Shown here in pieces: positions 17,033-25,612 of a stretch of 63,261 bases of DNA. Origin of the DNA: an uncultured Pelagibacteraceae bacterium (lineage in GTDB: Bacteria; Pseudomonadota; Alphaproteobacteria; Pelagibacterales; Pelagibacteraceae); the NCBI GenBank assembly GCA_902606115.1, contig CACLFM010000007.1, positions 1 to 63,261 on the forward strand, in the 5' to 3' direction. The stretch's first letter is position 1, and each line of letters begins with the position of its first letter. The notes below the pieces were generated by a model. That model saw only the letters and a program-made list of their open reading frames with translations. It did not search any database and was not told the DNA's origin. The position numbers and the translations under genes are program-made.

Positions 17033-18648
17033 TAAAGGTTGTCTTCTAATATCATGTCAGATGCTTTCTCTGCAATCATTATAGTTGGAGCGTTTGTATT
17101 TCCTGACGTAATATTTGGCATCACTGATGCATCAACTACTCTCAAGTTTTCTATACCATTAACTTTAAGTCGTTCATTTACGACCGAGTTTTCATCCTGA
17201 CCCATTTTACAAGTTCCTACTGGATGAAATATTGTTTGTGTATAGTCACTTCCAGCTTTGACTAACCCTTCATCATCTTTAATGTGAATACCGGGACGAT
17301 ATTCTTCTGGTTGATATTTTTTAAACGTATCAGTATCAAGCATAATCTTCCTAATAAGCTTAAGACCTTTAGCAGCCACATATCTATCATCTTCAGTTGA
17401 TAAATAGTTCATTTTAATTTTTGGTTTATCTTTTATATTACTACTAACAATATTTATTTCTCCTCTACTTGTTGGTCTTATATTGGCTACTGTTGGCGTA
17501 ATCCCTTCAAAATCATGAAGTTTAGTTGCCCCCAAAACATCCGTACTAATCGGCTGAACATGAAATTGTAGATTTGGTGTTTCTCTAGAATTATCACTCT
17601 TAGCAAAACCACAGACCTGACTTGCCCCCATGGTCATTGGTCCACTTTGATTAAAAACATACTCTAATCCAATTAAAAATCTTCCAAAAAGACTGTTTAT
17701 TTTTTTATTCAGTGACTTTAAATTTTTAACTTTATAAACTGGTCGAAACATTAAGTGATCTTGTAAATTTTTACCAACCCCTTTCAAATTTTTGATTGAT
17801 TTTATGCCTATTTTATTTAACTTATCAGCATCTCCTATTCCAGAAACTTGCAAAACCTGGGGAGACCCAATTGAACCTGCAGATAAAATAATTTCTTTGT
17901 TAGCAGAAATTTTATTTAAATTTCCTCCTGACATATATTCAACACCAGAGGCTTTTTTTCCCTCAAAATTTATTCTTTGAACCTGAACATTAGTCAATAT
18001 TTTTAAATTAGATCTATTTTTTACTGGATTTAAATATCCTTTCGCAGCGCTATATCTTAATTTTAATCCAAATTTCCCATGAGTAGTTGTAAATTGAAAA
18101 AAACCAACACCAAAATTATTACCTGTATTAAAGTCATTTACTTTAGGAATGCCTGTTTCTTCTGCCGCATTAATGAATTCGTCTAACATTTTTAATTTAA
18201 TTTTTTTATTTGCAACCATTATAGGACCTTCGTTGCTGTGAAATTTATCTTTACCTAACTCGTTATTTTCAGACCTAATAAAATACGGCAACACATCATC
18301 CCACCCCCAACCTTTGTTACCTTGTTGTCTCCAGTTATCATAATCATTACTTTGACCTCTGATCCACAAAAGTCCATTTATTGATGAACTACCCCCTAAA
18401 GTTTTACCTCTAGGGTACCTAATAGATCGATTATTCATTGTTTCATCTTTTTCAGTGTGGAAGCACCAGTCCACTTTTGGATTATGCATTGTTTTATAAT
18501 AGCCTACTGGAATATGTATCCATGGATAGTTATCTTTTCCTCCCGCCTCTAAAAGAAGAACTTTATTCTTTGAATTTTTTGACAATCTGTTAGCTAATAC
18601 ACATCCAGCAGAGCCTGCACCGATAATAATGTAATCAAATTTTTCCAT
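17032..18648 (-). CDS. GMC family FAD-dependent alcohol dehydrogenase
   Basis: A full-length GMC oxidoreductase of 538 residues. FAD binding is shown by [17 protein letters not shown] at residues 5-21 and by [16 protein letters not shown] near residues 78-93. The GMC signature [15 protein letters not shown] lies near 257-271. The catalytic His region is [10 protein letters not shown] near 466-475, and the C-terminal FAD contact is [13 protein letters not shown]. It resembles choline dehydrogenase and polyethylene-glycol dehydrogenase, but these names are often over-assigned, so I call it only an alcohol dehydrogenase. It heads the minus-strand operon and is divergent from the TRAP binding-protein gene across a 131-base spacer, which suggests a shared substrate route. 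Confidence 0.9.
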   Translation of the reverse strand: MEKFDYIIIGAGSAGCVLANRLSKNSKNKVLLLEAGGKDNYPWIHIPVGYYKTMHNPKVDWCFHTEKDETMNNRSIRYPRGKTLGGSSSINGLLWIRGQSNDYDNWRQQGNKGWGWDDVLPYFIRSENNELGKDKFHSNEGPIMVANKKIKLKMLDEFINAAEETGIPKVNDFNTGNNFGVGFFQFTTTHGKFGLKLRYSAAKGYLNPVKNRSNLKILTNVQVQRINFEGKKASGVEYMSGGNLNKISANKEIILSAGSIGSPQVLQVSGIGDADKLNKIGIKSIKNLKGVGKNLQDHLMFRPVYKVKNLKSLNKKINSLFGRFLIGLEYVFNQSGPMTMGASQVCGFAKSDNSRETPNLQFHVQPISTDVLGATKLHDFEGITPTVANIRPTSRGEINIVSSNIKDKPKIKMNYLSTEDDRYVAAKGLKLIRKIMLDTDTFKKYQPEEYRPGIHIKDDEGLVKAGSDYTQTIFHPVGTCKMGQDENSVVNERLKVNGIENLRVVDASVMPNITSGNTNAPTIMIAEKASDMILEDNL

Positions 18649-18715
18649 AATCGATTTGAGTTTATTTTTATACTGAATTTCTCAATTTTACTAGGTTTAT
18701 TGCGGTATTTGGCTC

Positions 18716-18744
18716 TTGTAACAGTGAGGGATATTTGTCAGAAT
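18716..18744 (+). promoter_or_regulatory. Candidate sigma-70 promoter before the TRAP genes
   Basis: TTGTAA at 18716-18721 and CAGAAT at 18739-18744 are 17 bases apart in the spacer between the GMC gene and dctP. Transcription would begin about 30 bases before the ATG, leaving room for the purine-rich GAGAGGG ribosome binding site before 18780. The -10 box is weak, so this is only a candidate. Confidence 0.3.
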
Positions 18745-18779
18745 TAGTTTTTTAAAAAATAACTTAAGAGAGGGAAAAT

Positions 18780-19871
18780 ATGAAAAAAATTATTTCAATC
18801 TTGTTTACCGCTTTTTTAGTTTTTGGTTTTGTATCAAATGCTAGCGCTAAAACATTGAAATGTCAGACCGTTCTTAACACTAAGGCAGATGAAGTAAAAA
18901 TGCTTAAAGACTTCACTGATACTGTAACAACTTTAACTGATGGATCTTTAAAATTTGAAATTTTACCAGCAGGTGCGGTTGTTGGAGTTAAAGAAACTTT
19001 GGATGCGGTTGACAAAGGTTTAATTGACTGTGGATTTGCCTGGACGCACTATTGGTCAGGTGATCACCCAGCAGCTATGTTATTTGGTTCACCTGTAGCA
19101 GGAGGTGGAGTAGGTATAGATAATTTAGCATTTCTATCATGGTTCCAATACGGTGGTGGTAAAGAACTTTATGACCAATTATGGAAAGAAATGGGAAGAG
19201 ACATAAAAGGATTTATGCTTCAACCAGTTGGACCAGAAGCTTTAGGTTGGTTTCCAAAACCGATTAAAGATATGGCTGATTTTAGAAAATATAAATTCAG
19301 AACTCCTCCAGGAATTCCAGGACAAACATATAAAGACATAGGTATAGCATCTGTTGCTATGGGTGGTGGTGATATTTTGCCAGCACTTGAAGCAGGTACT
19401 ATTGATGCAGCAGAGTGGTGTTGTCCAAAACCAGATTTAACATTTGGTTTCCAAAAAGTTTTAAAACATTACTATTTACAAGGATTACACCAAGTAGTAG
19501 TTAATGCTGACTTTTACATAACTGGAAAAACTTATGAGGCAATGACAGCTCACGAGAAAAAGTCTCTTGAGGTAGCTGCTAATGCGTCACTAGCAAAATC
19601 TTTAAGCTACAGGATTTACGAAAATGGTAAAGCTTTACAGGAGCTAACTACTAAACACGGTGTAAAACTTGAAGATACACCATCTGATTATTTCGTAGAA
19701 TATATGGCTGCAGCAAAAGCTACTTTAAATAAAAATGCTGAGAAAAATGCATTTTTTAAAGAAGTATATGACTCTATGAAAGAGTTTGCTGATGTTGCTG
19801 TTCCTTTCTGGAGCGGTGCTCAAATGTCAAATGCTAAGCTAGGAATGGCTCACGCAGCGACTTTGAAGTAA
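18780..19871 (+). CDS. dctP: TRAP transporter solute-binding protein, TakP-like
   Basis: The periplasmic receptor of a TRAP transporter, 363 residues, with a clean signal peptide (residues 1-23, cut after SNASA). The carboxylate-clamp Arg is probably Arg174 in KFRTPPGIPGQ, followed by GGGDILPALEAGTIDAAEW. This DctP subgroup includes TakP and related 2-oxoacid or lactate receptors. After Trp213 the usual VGPYxD is replaced by CCPKPD (Cys214-Cys215), so the ligand site may differ. A good ribosome binding site (GAGAGGG) precedes the ATG. A strong terminator follows the gene, as expected when the binding protein is needed in excess over its permease. Confidence 0.92.
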   Translation: MKKIISILFTAFLVFGFVSNASAKTLKCQTVLNTKADEVKMLKDFTDTVTTLTDGSLKFEILPAGAVVGVKETLDAVDKGLIDCGFAWTHYWSGDHPAAMLFGSPVAGGGVGIDNLAFLSWFQYGGGKELYDQLWKEMGRDIKGFMLQPVGPEALGWFPKPIKDMADFRKYKFRTPPGIPGQTYKDIGIASVAMGGGDILPALEAGTIDAAEWCCPKPDLTFGFQKVLKHYYLQGLHQVVVNADFYITGKTYEAMTAHEKKSLEVAANASLAKSLSYRIYENGKALQELTTKHGVKLEDTPSDYFVEYMAAAKATLNKNAEKNAFFKEVYDSMKEFADVAVPFWSGAQMSNAKLGMAHAATLK

Positions 19872-19893
19872 AAGTAAAAATAGTAAATTTGTT

Positions 19894-19923
19894 AAGAGCG
19901 GACTTTACAGTCCGCTCTTTTTG
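19894..19923 (+). terminator. Intrinsic terminator between dctP and dctQ
   Basis: Perfect 11-bp stem AAGAGCGGACT (19894-19904) and AGTCCGCTCTT (19909-19919) with a TTAC loop, followed by a T tract. It lies 23 bases after the dctP stop and 16 before the chosen dctQ ATG. It probably stops most transcripts after dctP and lets a minority through, setting a high ratio of binding protein to permease. It is the clearest intrinsic terminator I found in the window. Confidence 0.85.
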
Positions 19924-19938
19924 TTTAATTTTCAATTT

Positions 19939-20553
19939 ATGATAGACCGACCACCAAAAAATAATTTTTCAGATGAAATGATCGCTGAAAGGCGCGGTGG
20001 GTTAGGCAAGATGCCTAGTGACATGCCGTTATGGATGGCTGTCACTATAATAAAAATTGATAAATTTAGCAAAATTATAGGAAATATTGTTTGCTGGATA
20101 TTAATACCTTTGATTTTTGCTATGACTTATGAAGTTCTTGCAAGAAAATTATTCTTAGCCCCTACTATTTGGGCTTACGATATAAGTAGATTTTTATATG
20201 GAGCATTATTTATGCTTGGAGCAGGCTATGCACTTTCGAAAGGAGTTCATATAAGAGCTGATTTTTTATATCGAAATTTTAAAATTAAAACACAAGGCAC
20301 AATTGATTTTTGGTTATATTTATTATTTTATTTTCCAGGTTTGATTGTCTTTCTTTATATGACTATTGGGTTTGTAGGTGAGTCTATTCAAAGAGGTGAG
20401 AGGGGCATGGATACTACATGGATGCCTTATATGTGGCCTATAAAAACTTGCTTATTAATTGGAATTATATTTTTACTAGTCCAAGGTATTTCAGAATTAT
20501 TCAAAAGCTATTGGGCGGCAAGAAAAGGTGAATGGCCAGGAGAGACTAAGTGA
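19939..20553 (+). CDS. dctQ: TRAP transporter small permease
   Basis: The small membrane subunit of the TRAP transporter, 204 residues from the ATG at 19939. A TTG at 19921 would add six residues but lies in the T tract of the terminator, so I reject it. About four helices follow a soluble N terminus (roughly residues 44-65, 81-101, 124-145 and 165-186), with the family pattern around YEVLARKLFLAPTIWAYDIS and the amphipathic KGVHIRADFLY. DctQ helps assemble DctM and supports binding-protein docking. Its stop overlaps the GTG start of dctM (GTGA). Confidence 0.9.
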   Translation: MIDRPPKNNFSDEMIAERRGGLGKMPSDMPLWMAVTIIKIDKFSKIIGNIVCWILIPLIFAMTYEVLARKLFLAPTIWAYDISRFLYGALFMLGAGYALSKGVHIRADFLYRNFKIKTQGTIDFWLYLLFYFPGLIVFLYMTIGFVGESIQRGERGMDTTWMPYMWPIKTCLLIGIIFLLVQGISELFKSYWAARKGEWPGETK

Positions 20554-21884
20554 TAGCTGAATTTATAGATCCTGCAGTATTAGGGTTTATTTTAGTTGGA
20601 GTAATGTTGTTTGCCATATTCGTTGGTTTCCCAATCTCTTTCACTTTAATTTTTTTAGGTTTCGTATTTGGTTATTTAGGTTTTGGTAAGTTAGTCTTTT
20701 ATTTAATGACTCTCCAATTTTCCATGGTTATGACCGAACAAACACTTGCTGCTGTTCCGCTCTTTGTCTTTATGGGAATTATGATGGAACAAGCTGGTTT
20801 AATGGAAAGATTATTTTCGGCTTTTCAATTAATGTTAGCAAAAGTTAAAGGTTCTTTATATTACGCTGTATTATTTGTATCTGTAATATTTGCAGCTGCA
20901 ACGGGGATTGTTGGTGCATCTGTAACCATTCTGGGAATTATGGCTGCTAAATCTATGAATAGATCTGGATATGATGTTAAACTTGCAGCTGGAACAATTA
21001 CTGCAGGAGGTACTTTAGGTATTTTAATTCCTCCAAGCATTATGCTTGTTGTGATGGGTCCGATAATGGAAATTCCGGTAATTGATTTATTTGCGGCAGC
21101 AATTTTACCAGGAATATTACTTGCCTCTTTGTATGCAGCATATACTACAATTAGATGTATGATTAATCCTAAGTTAGGACCAGTATTACCCCAAGACATG
21201 AGAGCTGCCAGTATGAAAGAAGTGTGGATTGAATTCTTTCTTGGACTTGTTCCACCTGCGGCATTAGTCTTTGCTGCACTTGGAAGTATTTTATTTGGCT
21301 TTGCTACTCCTACCGAAGCCGCAGGCTGTGGTGCAATGGGCGCACTTCTTCTTTCTCTTGCATACAAAAAATTAACCTTACCAAAATTACAAGAAGCACT
21401 TGTAAAAACTTTAGAAATAACTGCTTTAATAATGGTTTTAGTTGCTGCTTCAAACTTCTTCGGAGCAGTCTTTGCAAGATTAGGTACCCCAACTTTACTT
21501 ACAGAGTTTTTATTAGGCTTAGAGATGAATAAGTACTTAATATTAGGAATGATAATGGTAATGATTTTTTTATTAGGTTGGCCTCTAGAATGGGTACCAA
21601 TAGTCATGATTATAATTCCTATCATTTTACCTTTAGTTGAGGCATTAGGATTTAATTTGACTTGGTTTGCAATTTTAGTTGCTGTAAATTTACAAACCGC
21701 CTGGCTTTCTCCACCAGTAGCGTTATCAGCCTATTTTTTAAAAGGTGTTGTCCCAGAGTGGGATTTAAAAGATATTTATCTTGGTATGATGCAATTTATG
21801 GTGCTACAGATAATTGGTCTTATTATCATCATAATATTTCCAGAAATTGTGCTATGGTTACCATCTGTCTTGTATGGACAGTAA
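20550..21884 (+). CDS. dctM: TRAP transporter large permease
   Basis: The 12-13 helix translocation subunit of the TRAP transporter, 444 residues, full length for the family. It starts with GTG at 20550, which overlaps the dctQ stop. Family marks include FVFMGIMMEQAGL near residues 73-85, GTLGILIPPSIMLV near 153-166 and FGFATPTEAAGCGAMGA near 247-263; these form the sodium and substrate sites in characterised members. Transport is sodium-driven. The NCS1 permease starts 24 bases later, so the operon seems to continue. Confidence 0.93.
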   Translation: MIAEFIDPAVLGFILVGVMLFAIFVGFPISFTLIFLGFVFGYLGFGKLVFYLMTLQFSMVMTEQTLAAVPLFVFMGIMMEQAGLMERLFSAFQLMLAKVKGSLYYAVLFVSVIFAAATGIVGASVTILGIMAAKSMNRSGYDVKLAAGTITAGGTLGILIPPSIMLVVMGPIMEIPVIDLFAAAILPGILLASLYAAYTTIRCMINPKLGPVLPQDMRAASMKEVWIEFFLGLVPPAALVFAALGSILFGFATPTEAAGCGAMGALLLSLAYKKLTLPKLQEALVKTLEITALIMVLVAASNFFGAVFARLGTPTLLTEFLLGLEMNKYLILGMIMVMIFLLGWPLEWVPIVMIIIPIILPLVEALGFNLTWFAILVAVNLQTAWLSPPVALSAYFLKGVVPEWDLKDIYLGMMQFMVLQIIGLIIIIIFPEIVLWLPSVLYGQ

Positions 21885-21908
21885 TCTATATATGATTATT
21901 ATGGAATA

Positions 21909-23369
21909 GTGAATCCTAATAAAGAAAATATTCATTTAACAAACTGGGAAATAGTTTCGGTAAATCCGACAAATAAAAATTGGACCTGGAAAGATTTATT
22001 TTGTTTTTGGACCGTCGGTACTCAAAGTATTATATCCTTTGCTTTATTAGGTTCGTTGTATTTACTTTACGATCTTAATTTTTATGAGGTATTTTTAGGG
22101 TCAATATTAGCATCAATCTTGGTTTATTTTTTTTCAAATTTGGCTGGCACACCTTCATTAAAACACGGAATACCTTTTCCAGTTTTTTTAAGAATATCAA
22201 CTGGTTATTTAGGAGCAAAATATATAAGTCTTCTTAGAGGGTTTGTTGGCTTATTTTTTTTCGGAATACAAACTTTTTTTATTTCTAAGTCAATAAGTTA
22301 TTTAATAAGAATTACATTATTCAATATAGACAGCAATATTTTAGATAATGAAATTTTTTTAATTTTTTTTATGTCAATGAATTTGATTGACTGGCTGTCT
22401 TTTGTTTTAACTTTAATAATACAGTTTTTAATATTTAGTAATGGACAAAAAGCAATAAAAAATTTTGTTAATTTTTCAGCTATGTTTGTTTATTTTGGAT
22501 TAATTTTTTTTTTCTTAATTTTAATTTCAGATAACAATTTGTATGTTCTAGATACATTAATAGATAAACTAAATATATCTGAAGGATTTAGTCAATTTAA
22601 AATAAATAATCTAATTGGTATCTCGGGTACATTATTTGCCTACTATTCAATTTTGATATTAAACTTTGGCGATTATTCGAGGTACGTTAAAAATACCAAA
22701 GAATTAAATAAAGGAAATATATCTTTAACTTTTTCTTTAATATTATTTTCTTTTTTAGTTTTGACTATCATTATTGGTTCAGATATTTATTTTAGAAGTA
22801 ATAATATAAGCATTTCATCAATACTTACAAACCCCACTGATATTATAGGAAAATTGGACAATACTATTTTAACTGTATTTGTTTTAATTTTTGTATTATT
22901 TGCATCGTCTTCAACAAATTTAATTGCAAATTATATACCAGCTCAAAATGTAATTATTAACTTTTTACCAAAAAGCATGACTTTAAAAAAATCTGGATTA
23001 ACTATATTGATCATTGGTTTTTTCATTGGAATACTTTGGACACCTCTTTTAAGTCAAAACGGATCATTATCAATTTTAGATACTATAGCTGGTTTTTTTG
23101 GCCCTATTTTTGGAACAATGGTTGTTGATTACTACTTGATAAAAAAAAGAATTCTAATTAACAAAGACATTTTTTTTGCAAATGAAAAAAGTGTGTATAT
23201 GTATTCTAAAGGGTGGCATCTTAAAGCATTATATTCTATTTTAATTGGTACAATTTTTGCATTTGCATCTATTTGGAATCCTAACTTTTATATTTTTCAA
23301 TCTTTTTCTTGGATTATTGGTTTTGTTGTTTCCGGTACTATTTATTATCTACTAGCTAGCGAACAATGA
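21909..23369 (+). CDS. NCS1 family permease (cytosine/purine/hydantoin type)
   Basis: A 486-residue membrane protein with about twelve helices of the nucleobase:cation symporter-1 family. The N-terminal NWTWKDLFCFWTVGTQS and the following GTPSLKHGIPFPVFLRISTG are the conserved helix-1 to helix-3 regions. ILNFGDYSRYVK near residues 249-260 and SSSTNLIANYIPAQN near 333-347 are the conserved middle regions. Known substrates are cytosine, allantoin, hydantoin, uracil or vitamin B6. Only a GTG at 21909 is available as a start. It lies between a TRAP permease and an SDR, an unusual combination. Substrate cannot be assigned. Confidence 0.85.
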   Translation: MNPNKENIHLTNWEIVSVNPTNKNWTWKDLFCFWTVGTQSIISFALLGSLYLLYDLNFYEVFLGSILASILVYFFSNLAGTPSLKHGIPFPVFLRISTGYLGAKYISLLRGFVGLFFFGIQTFFISKSISYLIRITLFNIDSNILDNEIFLIFFMSMNLIDWLSFVLTLIIQFLIFSNGQKAIKNFVNFSAMFVYFGLIFFFLILISDNNLYVLDTLIDKLNISEGFSQFKINNLIGISGTLFAYYSILILNFGDYSRYVKNTKELNKGNISLTFSLILFSFLVLTIIIGSDIYFRSNNISISSILTNPTDIIGKLDNTILTVFVLIFVLFASSSTNLIANYIPAQNVIINFLPKSMTLKKSGLTILIIGFFIGILWTPLLSQNGSLSILDTIAGFFGPIFGTMVVDYYLIKKRILINKDIFFANEKSVYMYSKGWHLKALYSILIGTIFAFASIWNPNFYIFQSFSWIIGFVVSGTIYYLLASEQ

Positions 23370-24112
23370 ATAAATTTGATTTAAAAAAAAAAGTTGCGGT
23401 AGTAACAGGTGGTGCCCAAGGTTTTGGCTTAGATATTGCAAAAAATTTTCTTAAATCTGGAGCAAAAGTAATTATTTGGGACAATGATGAAAGAGAGCTT
23501 GAAAAGGTTATCAAAAAAATAAAAAATAAAAATTTGTCAAAACAAATCGTTGATATTACCGATCCTGAAAGCATAAAAATGACAGTTAAGAAGATAACTA
23601 AAAATATGAAAATAGATATATTGATTAATAATGCAGGTGTAACTGGTTCAACCACAGAACTATGGAAATATGACTATGCTGAATGGAAAAGAATTATTGA
23701 TATAAATTTACACGGAACTTTTAATTGTTGTAAGGCTATTGTTCCACATATGATTAAAAACAATTATGGAAGAATTGTTAATATTGCCTCAGTTTCTGGA
23801 AAAGATGGTAATGCAAAAGCCAGCGCATACAGCTCTTCAAAAGCTGGTGTTATTGCACTTACAAAATCACTTGGTAAAGAATTAGCCAATAAGAATATAG
23901 CTGTTAACGCAGTTACCCCGGCTGGTGCTAAAACAAGAATACTAAATCAAATGTCTAAAGAGCATGTAAAAAGAATGCTTTCAAAAGTACCCAGAGCAAG
24001 ATTTCTCAAATTAAATGAACTCTCTTCAATGGTATGTTGGCTTTCATCTCATGAAAATTCATTTTCTACCGCCGCAGTATTTGATATTAGCGGCGGCAGG
24101 TCTACTTATTAG
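23366..24112 (+). CDS. SDR family oxidoreductase (FabG-like)
   Basis: A classical short-chain dehydrogenase of 248 residues. TGGAQGFG is near residues 15-22, INNAGVTG near 88-95, the catalytic Ser in IASVSGKDG, and Tyr/Lys in AYSSSKAG near 153-160. The C terminus, AAVFDISGGRSTY, closes the fold. The ATG overlaps the NCS1 stop by 4 bases, so it ends the TRAP/NCS1 transcript. It probably oxidises or reduces the imported compound or its product. Its last codons contain a GC-rich inverted repeat, and its stop overlaps the end of a convergent small ORF. Confidence 0.88.
   Translation: MNKFDLKKKVAVVTGGAQGFGLDIAKNFLKSGAKVIIWDNDERELEKVIKKIKNKNLSKQIVDITDPESIKMTVKKITKNMKIDILINNAGVTGSTTELWKYDYAEWKRIIDINLHGTFNCCKAIVPHMIKNNYGRIVNIASVSGKDGNAKASAYSSSKAGVIALTKSLGKELANKNIAVNAVTPAGAKTRILNQMSKEHVKRMLSKVPRARFLKLNELSSMVCWLSSHENSFSTAAVFDISGGRSTY
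24069..24096. other. GC-rich inverted repeat at the SDR gene end
   Basis: CCGCCGC (24069-24075) and GCGGCGG (24090-24096) pair perfectly around a 14-base AT-rich loop. Such GC density is exceptional in this window. It lies in the last codons of the SDR gene, next to the convergent small gene, so it may mark transcript ends or protect the mRNA 3' end. No long T tract follows directly, and coding for SGGR partly explains the bases. Confidence 0.35.
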
Positions 24113-24243
24113 TTTATTTTTGGCTTTTCTAAAGGCAACAAAGTGTTTTCAAGTTTATAAAGACTATCTTCATTTGCGATAACAGGTGCCAAAATGATTA
24201 TTGACCAATAAATTAAAAGTATAAATATAGATACTAACCTCAA
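24109..24243 (-). CDS. Possible 44-aa exported peptide
   Basis: A short frame begins with TTG at 24243, overlaps the upstream lipoprotein stop (TTGA), and ends at 24109-24111. The product starts MRLVSIFILLIYWSII and continues LAPVIANEDSLYKLENT: a hydrophobic core followed by a plausible signal-peptidase site (VIANE). The remaining mature part would be about 22 residues. The translational overlap with the lipoprotein gene and the signal-like start support it. The TTG start and small size weaken it. It may belong with the lipoprotein as an envelope pair. Confidence 0.45.
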   Translation of the reverse strand: MRLVSIFILLIYWSIIILAPVIANEDSLYKLENTLLPLEKPKIN

Positions 24244-24446
24244 AGATTTTCTCCGTTAGCAACACAATTTTTCTTGTTAATTTTTTGATCGAAGTTTTCT
24301 AAATTTTCATTGTTGATAATCCATACAAAAGATTTTTCGTAAGTATTATCTCCAGCTATTTTAGTACATTTTTTGCCAAGTTTTACTGAATGGCTTGAGC
24401 AACCAGTAAGCACAATTAGCAACACAAGGGGGATAAAAAGTTTCAT
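24240..24446 (-). CDS. Small lipoprotein
   Basis: A 68-residue protein with a classic lipoprotein signal: MKLFIPLVLLIVLTGC, with the lipobox LTGC and Cys16 as the lipid-attachment residue. The mature part is small and charged (KLGKKCTKIAGDNTYEKS and further), with two more Cys that could form a disulfide. I start at the ATG at 24446; a TTG three codons upstream is less likely. I do not recognise a family. The small peptide frame downstream overlaps its stop. Confidence 0.7.
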   Translation of the reverse strand: MKLFIPLVLLIVLTGCSSHSVKLGKKCTKIAGDNTYEKSFVWIINNENLENFDQKINKKNCVANGENL

Positions 24447-24554
24447 AAGTAACAAATAACTTTAAATAATGATTTTCGAATGTCTGAAAAATGTCAAAAG
24501 TAAGATTTTTTAAAATATTTGAAATTTTTTATTTTTAGTTTATATCTTCCTCAC

Positions 24555-25202
24555 ATGAAATATTTTCTAATATTTTTTATATCAACTTTATTTTTTACTA
24601 GTTTATATGCAGATAATTTAGAGATATTTCAGTTTGATGATAAGGAATTGGAAAATTTAAAAGTGAGAAAAATAAGAGGAGCCAAAAGTCTCACTACTTA
24701 TAGTTTAGGAAAAAATGACAAAGGTAATTATTTAAAAGCTGAAGTTGAAAATGGAGGGTCAGGTTTAGGAAAAGAGTTTTTAGTGGATCTTAATAAAACA
24801 CCAATTCTTAATATTACATGGAAAGTTGAAAAAGACCTGAGTGGACTTGATGAAAAATCAAAAAAAGGACATGATTTCGCTGCGAGATTTTTCGTGGTAA
24901 AGAAAACAGGGTTAACACCTTTGTCAAATAAAGCAATAAATTATGTTTTTTCAAGTAATGAAGAAACCGGAGTTTCTTGGGCAAGCCCGTACACTAAAAG
25001 CTCAGTAGATTATGTATTATCTTCTACAAAAGCTAATTTAAATGAATGGGTAACAGTGAAAACAGATGTTAAAAAAGACTATAAAAAATTACACAATTTA
25101 GATGTAGATATCTTAGATGGGGTCGCAATTATGGCCGACACTGACCAATCAAAAAAAAAGTCAATTTCTTATTTTCAGAATATATATTTTTCAGCTAATT
25201 AA
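24555..25202 (+). CDS. DUF3047 domain protein, exported
   Basis: A 215-residue protein with a signal peptide (MKYFLIFFISTLFFTSLYA, residues 1-19) and a mature domain that fits DUF3047. The marks are LNITWKVEKDLSG, the DFAARFFVV strand, NYVFSSNEETG with an alternating SWASPYT, and a C-terminal DGVAIMADTDQSKK. The fold is expected to be a beta-sandwich resembling carbohydrate-binding modules; function is not established. I use the ATG at 24555 because the TTG at 24519 would put 12 residues before the signal peptide. The gene is 11 bases before ybgC. Confidence 0.78.
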   Translation: MKYFLIFFISTLFFTSLYADNLEIFQFDDKELENLKVRKIRGAKSLTTYSLGKNDKGNYLKAEVENGGSGLGKEFLVDLNKTPILNITWKVEKDLSGLDEKSKKGHDFAARFFVVKKTGLTPLSNKAINYVFSSNEETGVSWASPYTKSSVDYVLSSTKANLNEWVTVKTDVKKDYKKLHNLDVDILDGVAIMADTDQSKKKSISYFQNIYFSAN

Positions 25203-25213
25203 AAATTTTTGAG

Positions 25214-25612
25214 ATGGAAGAATTTAAATATAAAATAAAAGTTTTTTATGAAGATACCGATGCAGGCGGTGTAGTGTATTACGCAAATTACTTAAAATTT
25301 TTTGAAAGAGCCAGAACAGAGGCAATTACAGAAATTGGCTTAAGTAATAGAAAATTGCTAGATAAGTTTGGGGTTTTAATAATAGTTAAATCTTGCAATA
25401 TAGATTACAAAAAACCAGCTAAACTCGAGGATCAACTTGAGATAAAGTCAATCATCAGCTCTATTTCTAACTCATCATTTAAGATGAAGCAAAATGTATT
25501 TAGAGATGATGAGCTACTTACCTCAAGTGAAATTCATCTGGTTGTAGTTGATAAAAACGGTAAACCCACAAGAATCCCAGATGAATTAAAACAGAAAATA
25601 ATAATTAATTAA
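25214..25612 (+). CDS. ybgC: YbgC/FadM-type acyl-CoA thioesterase
   Basis: A 132-residue hotdog-fold thioesterase. The catalytic signature YEDTDAGGVVYYANYLKFFE (residues 11-30) holds the conserved Asp and the Tyr-Ala-Asn-Tyr helix of the 4-hydroxybenzoyl-CoA thioesterase/YbgC family. YbgC is often linked to the Tol-Pal system and acts on short- to medium-chain acyl-CoA. No tol genes are in this window, so the link is not shown here. Its 3' end overlaps the convergent uracil-DNA glycosylase gene by 8 bases. Confidence 0.9.
   Translation: MEEFKYKIKVFYEDTDAGGVVYYANYLKFFERARTEAITEIGLSNRKLLDKFGVLIIVKSCNIDYKKPAKLEDQLEIKSIISSISNSSFKMKQNVFRDDELLTSSEIHLVVVDKNGKPTRIPDELKQKIIIN

Noticed and set aside
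20861-21625. 254-residue open frame on the minus strand opposite dctM
   Set aside because: It lies wholly inside a clear TRAP permease gene, is low in complexity (Ala, Ile, Pro, Ser, Thr rich) and has no recognisable domain. It is a shadow of the hydrophobic codon pattern.
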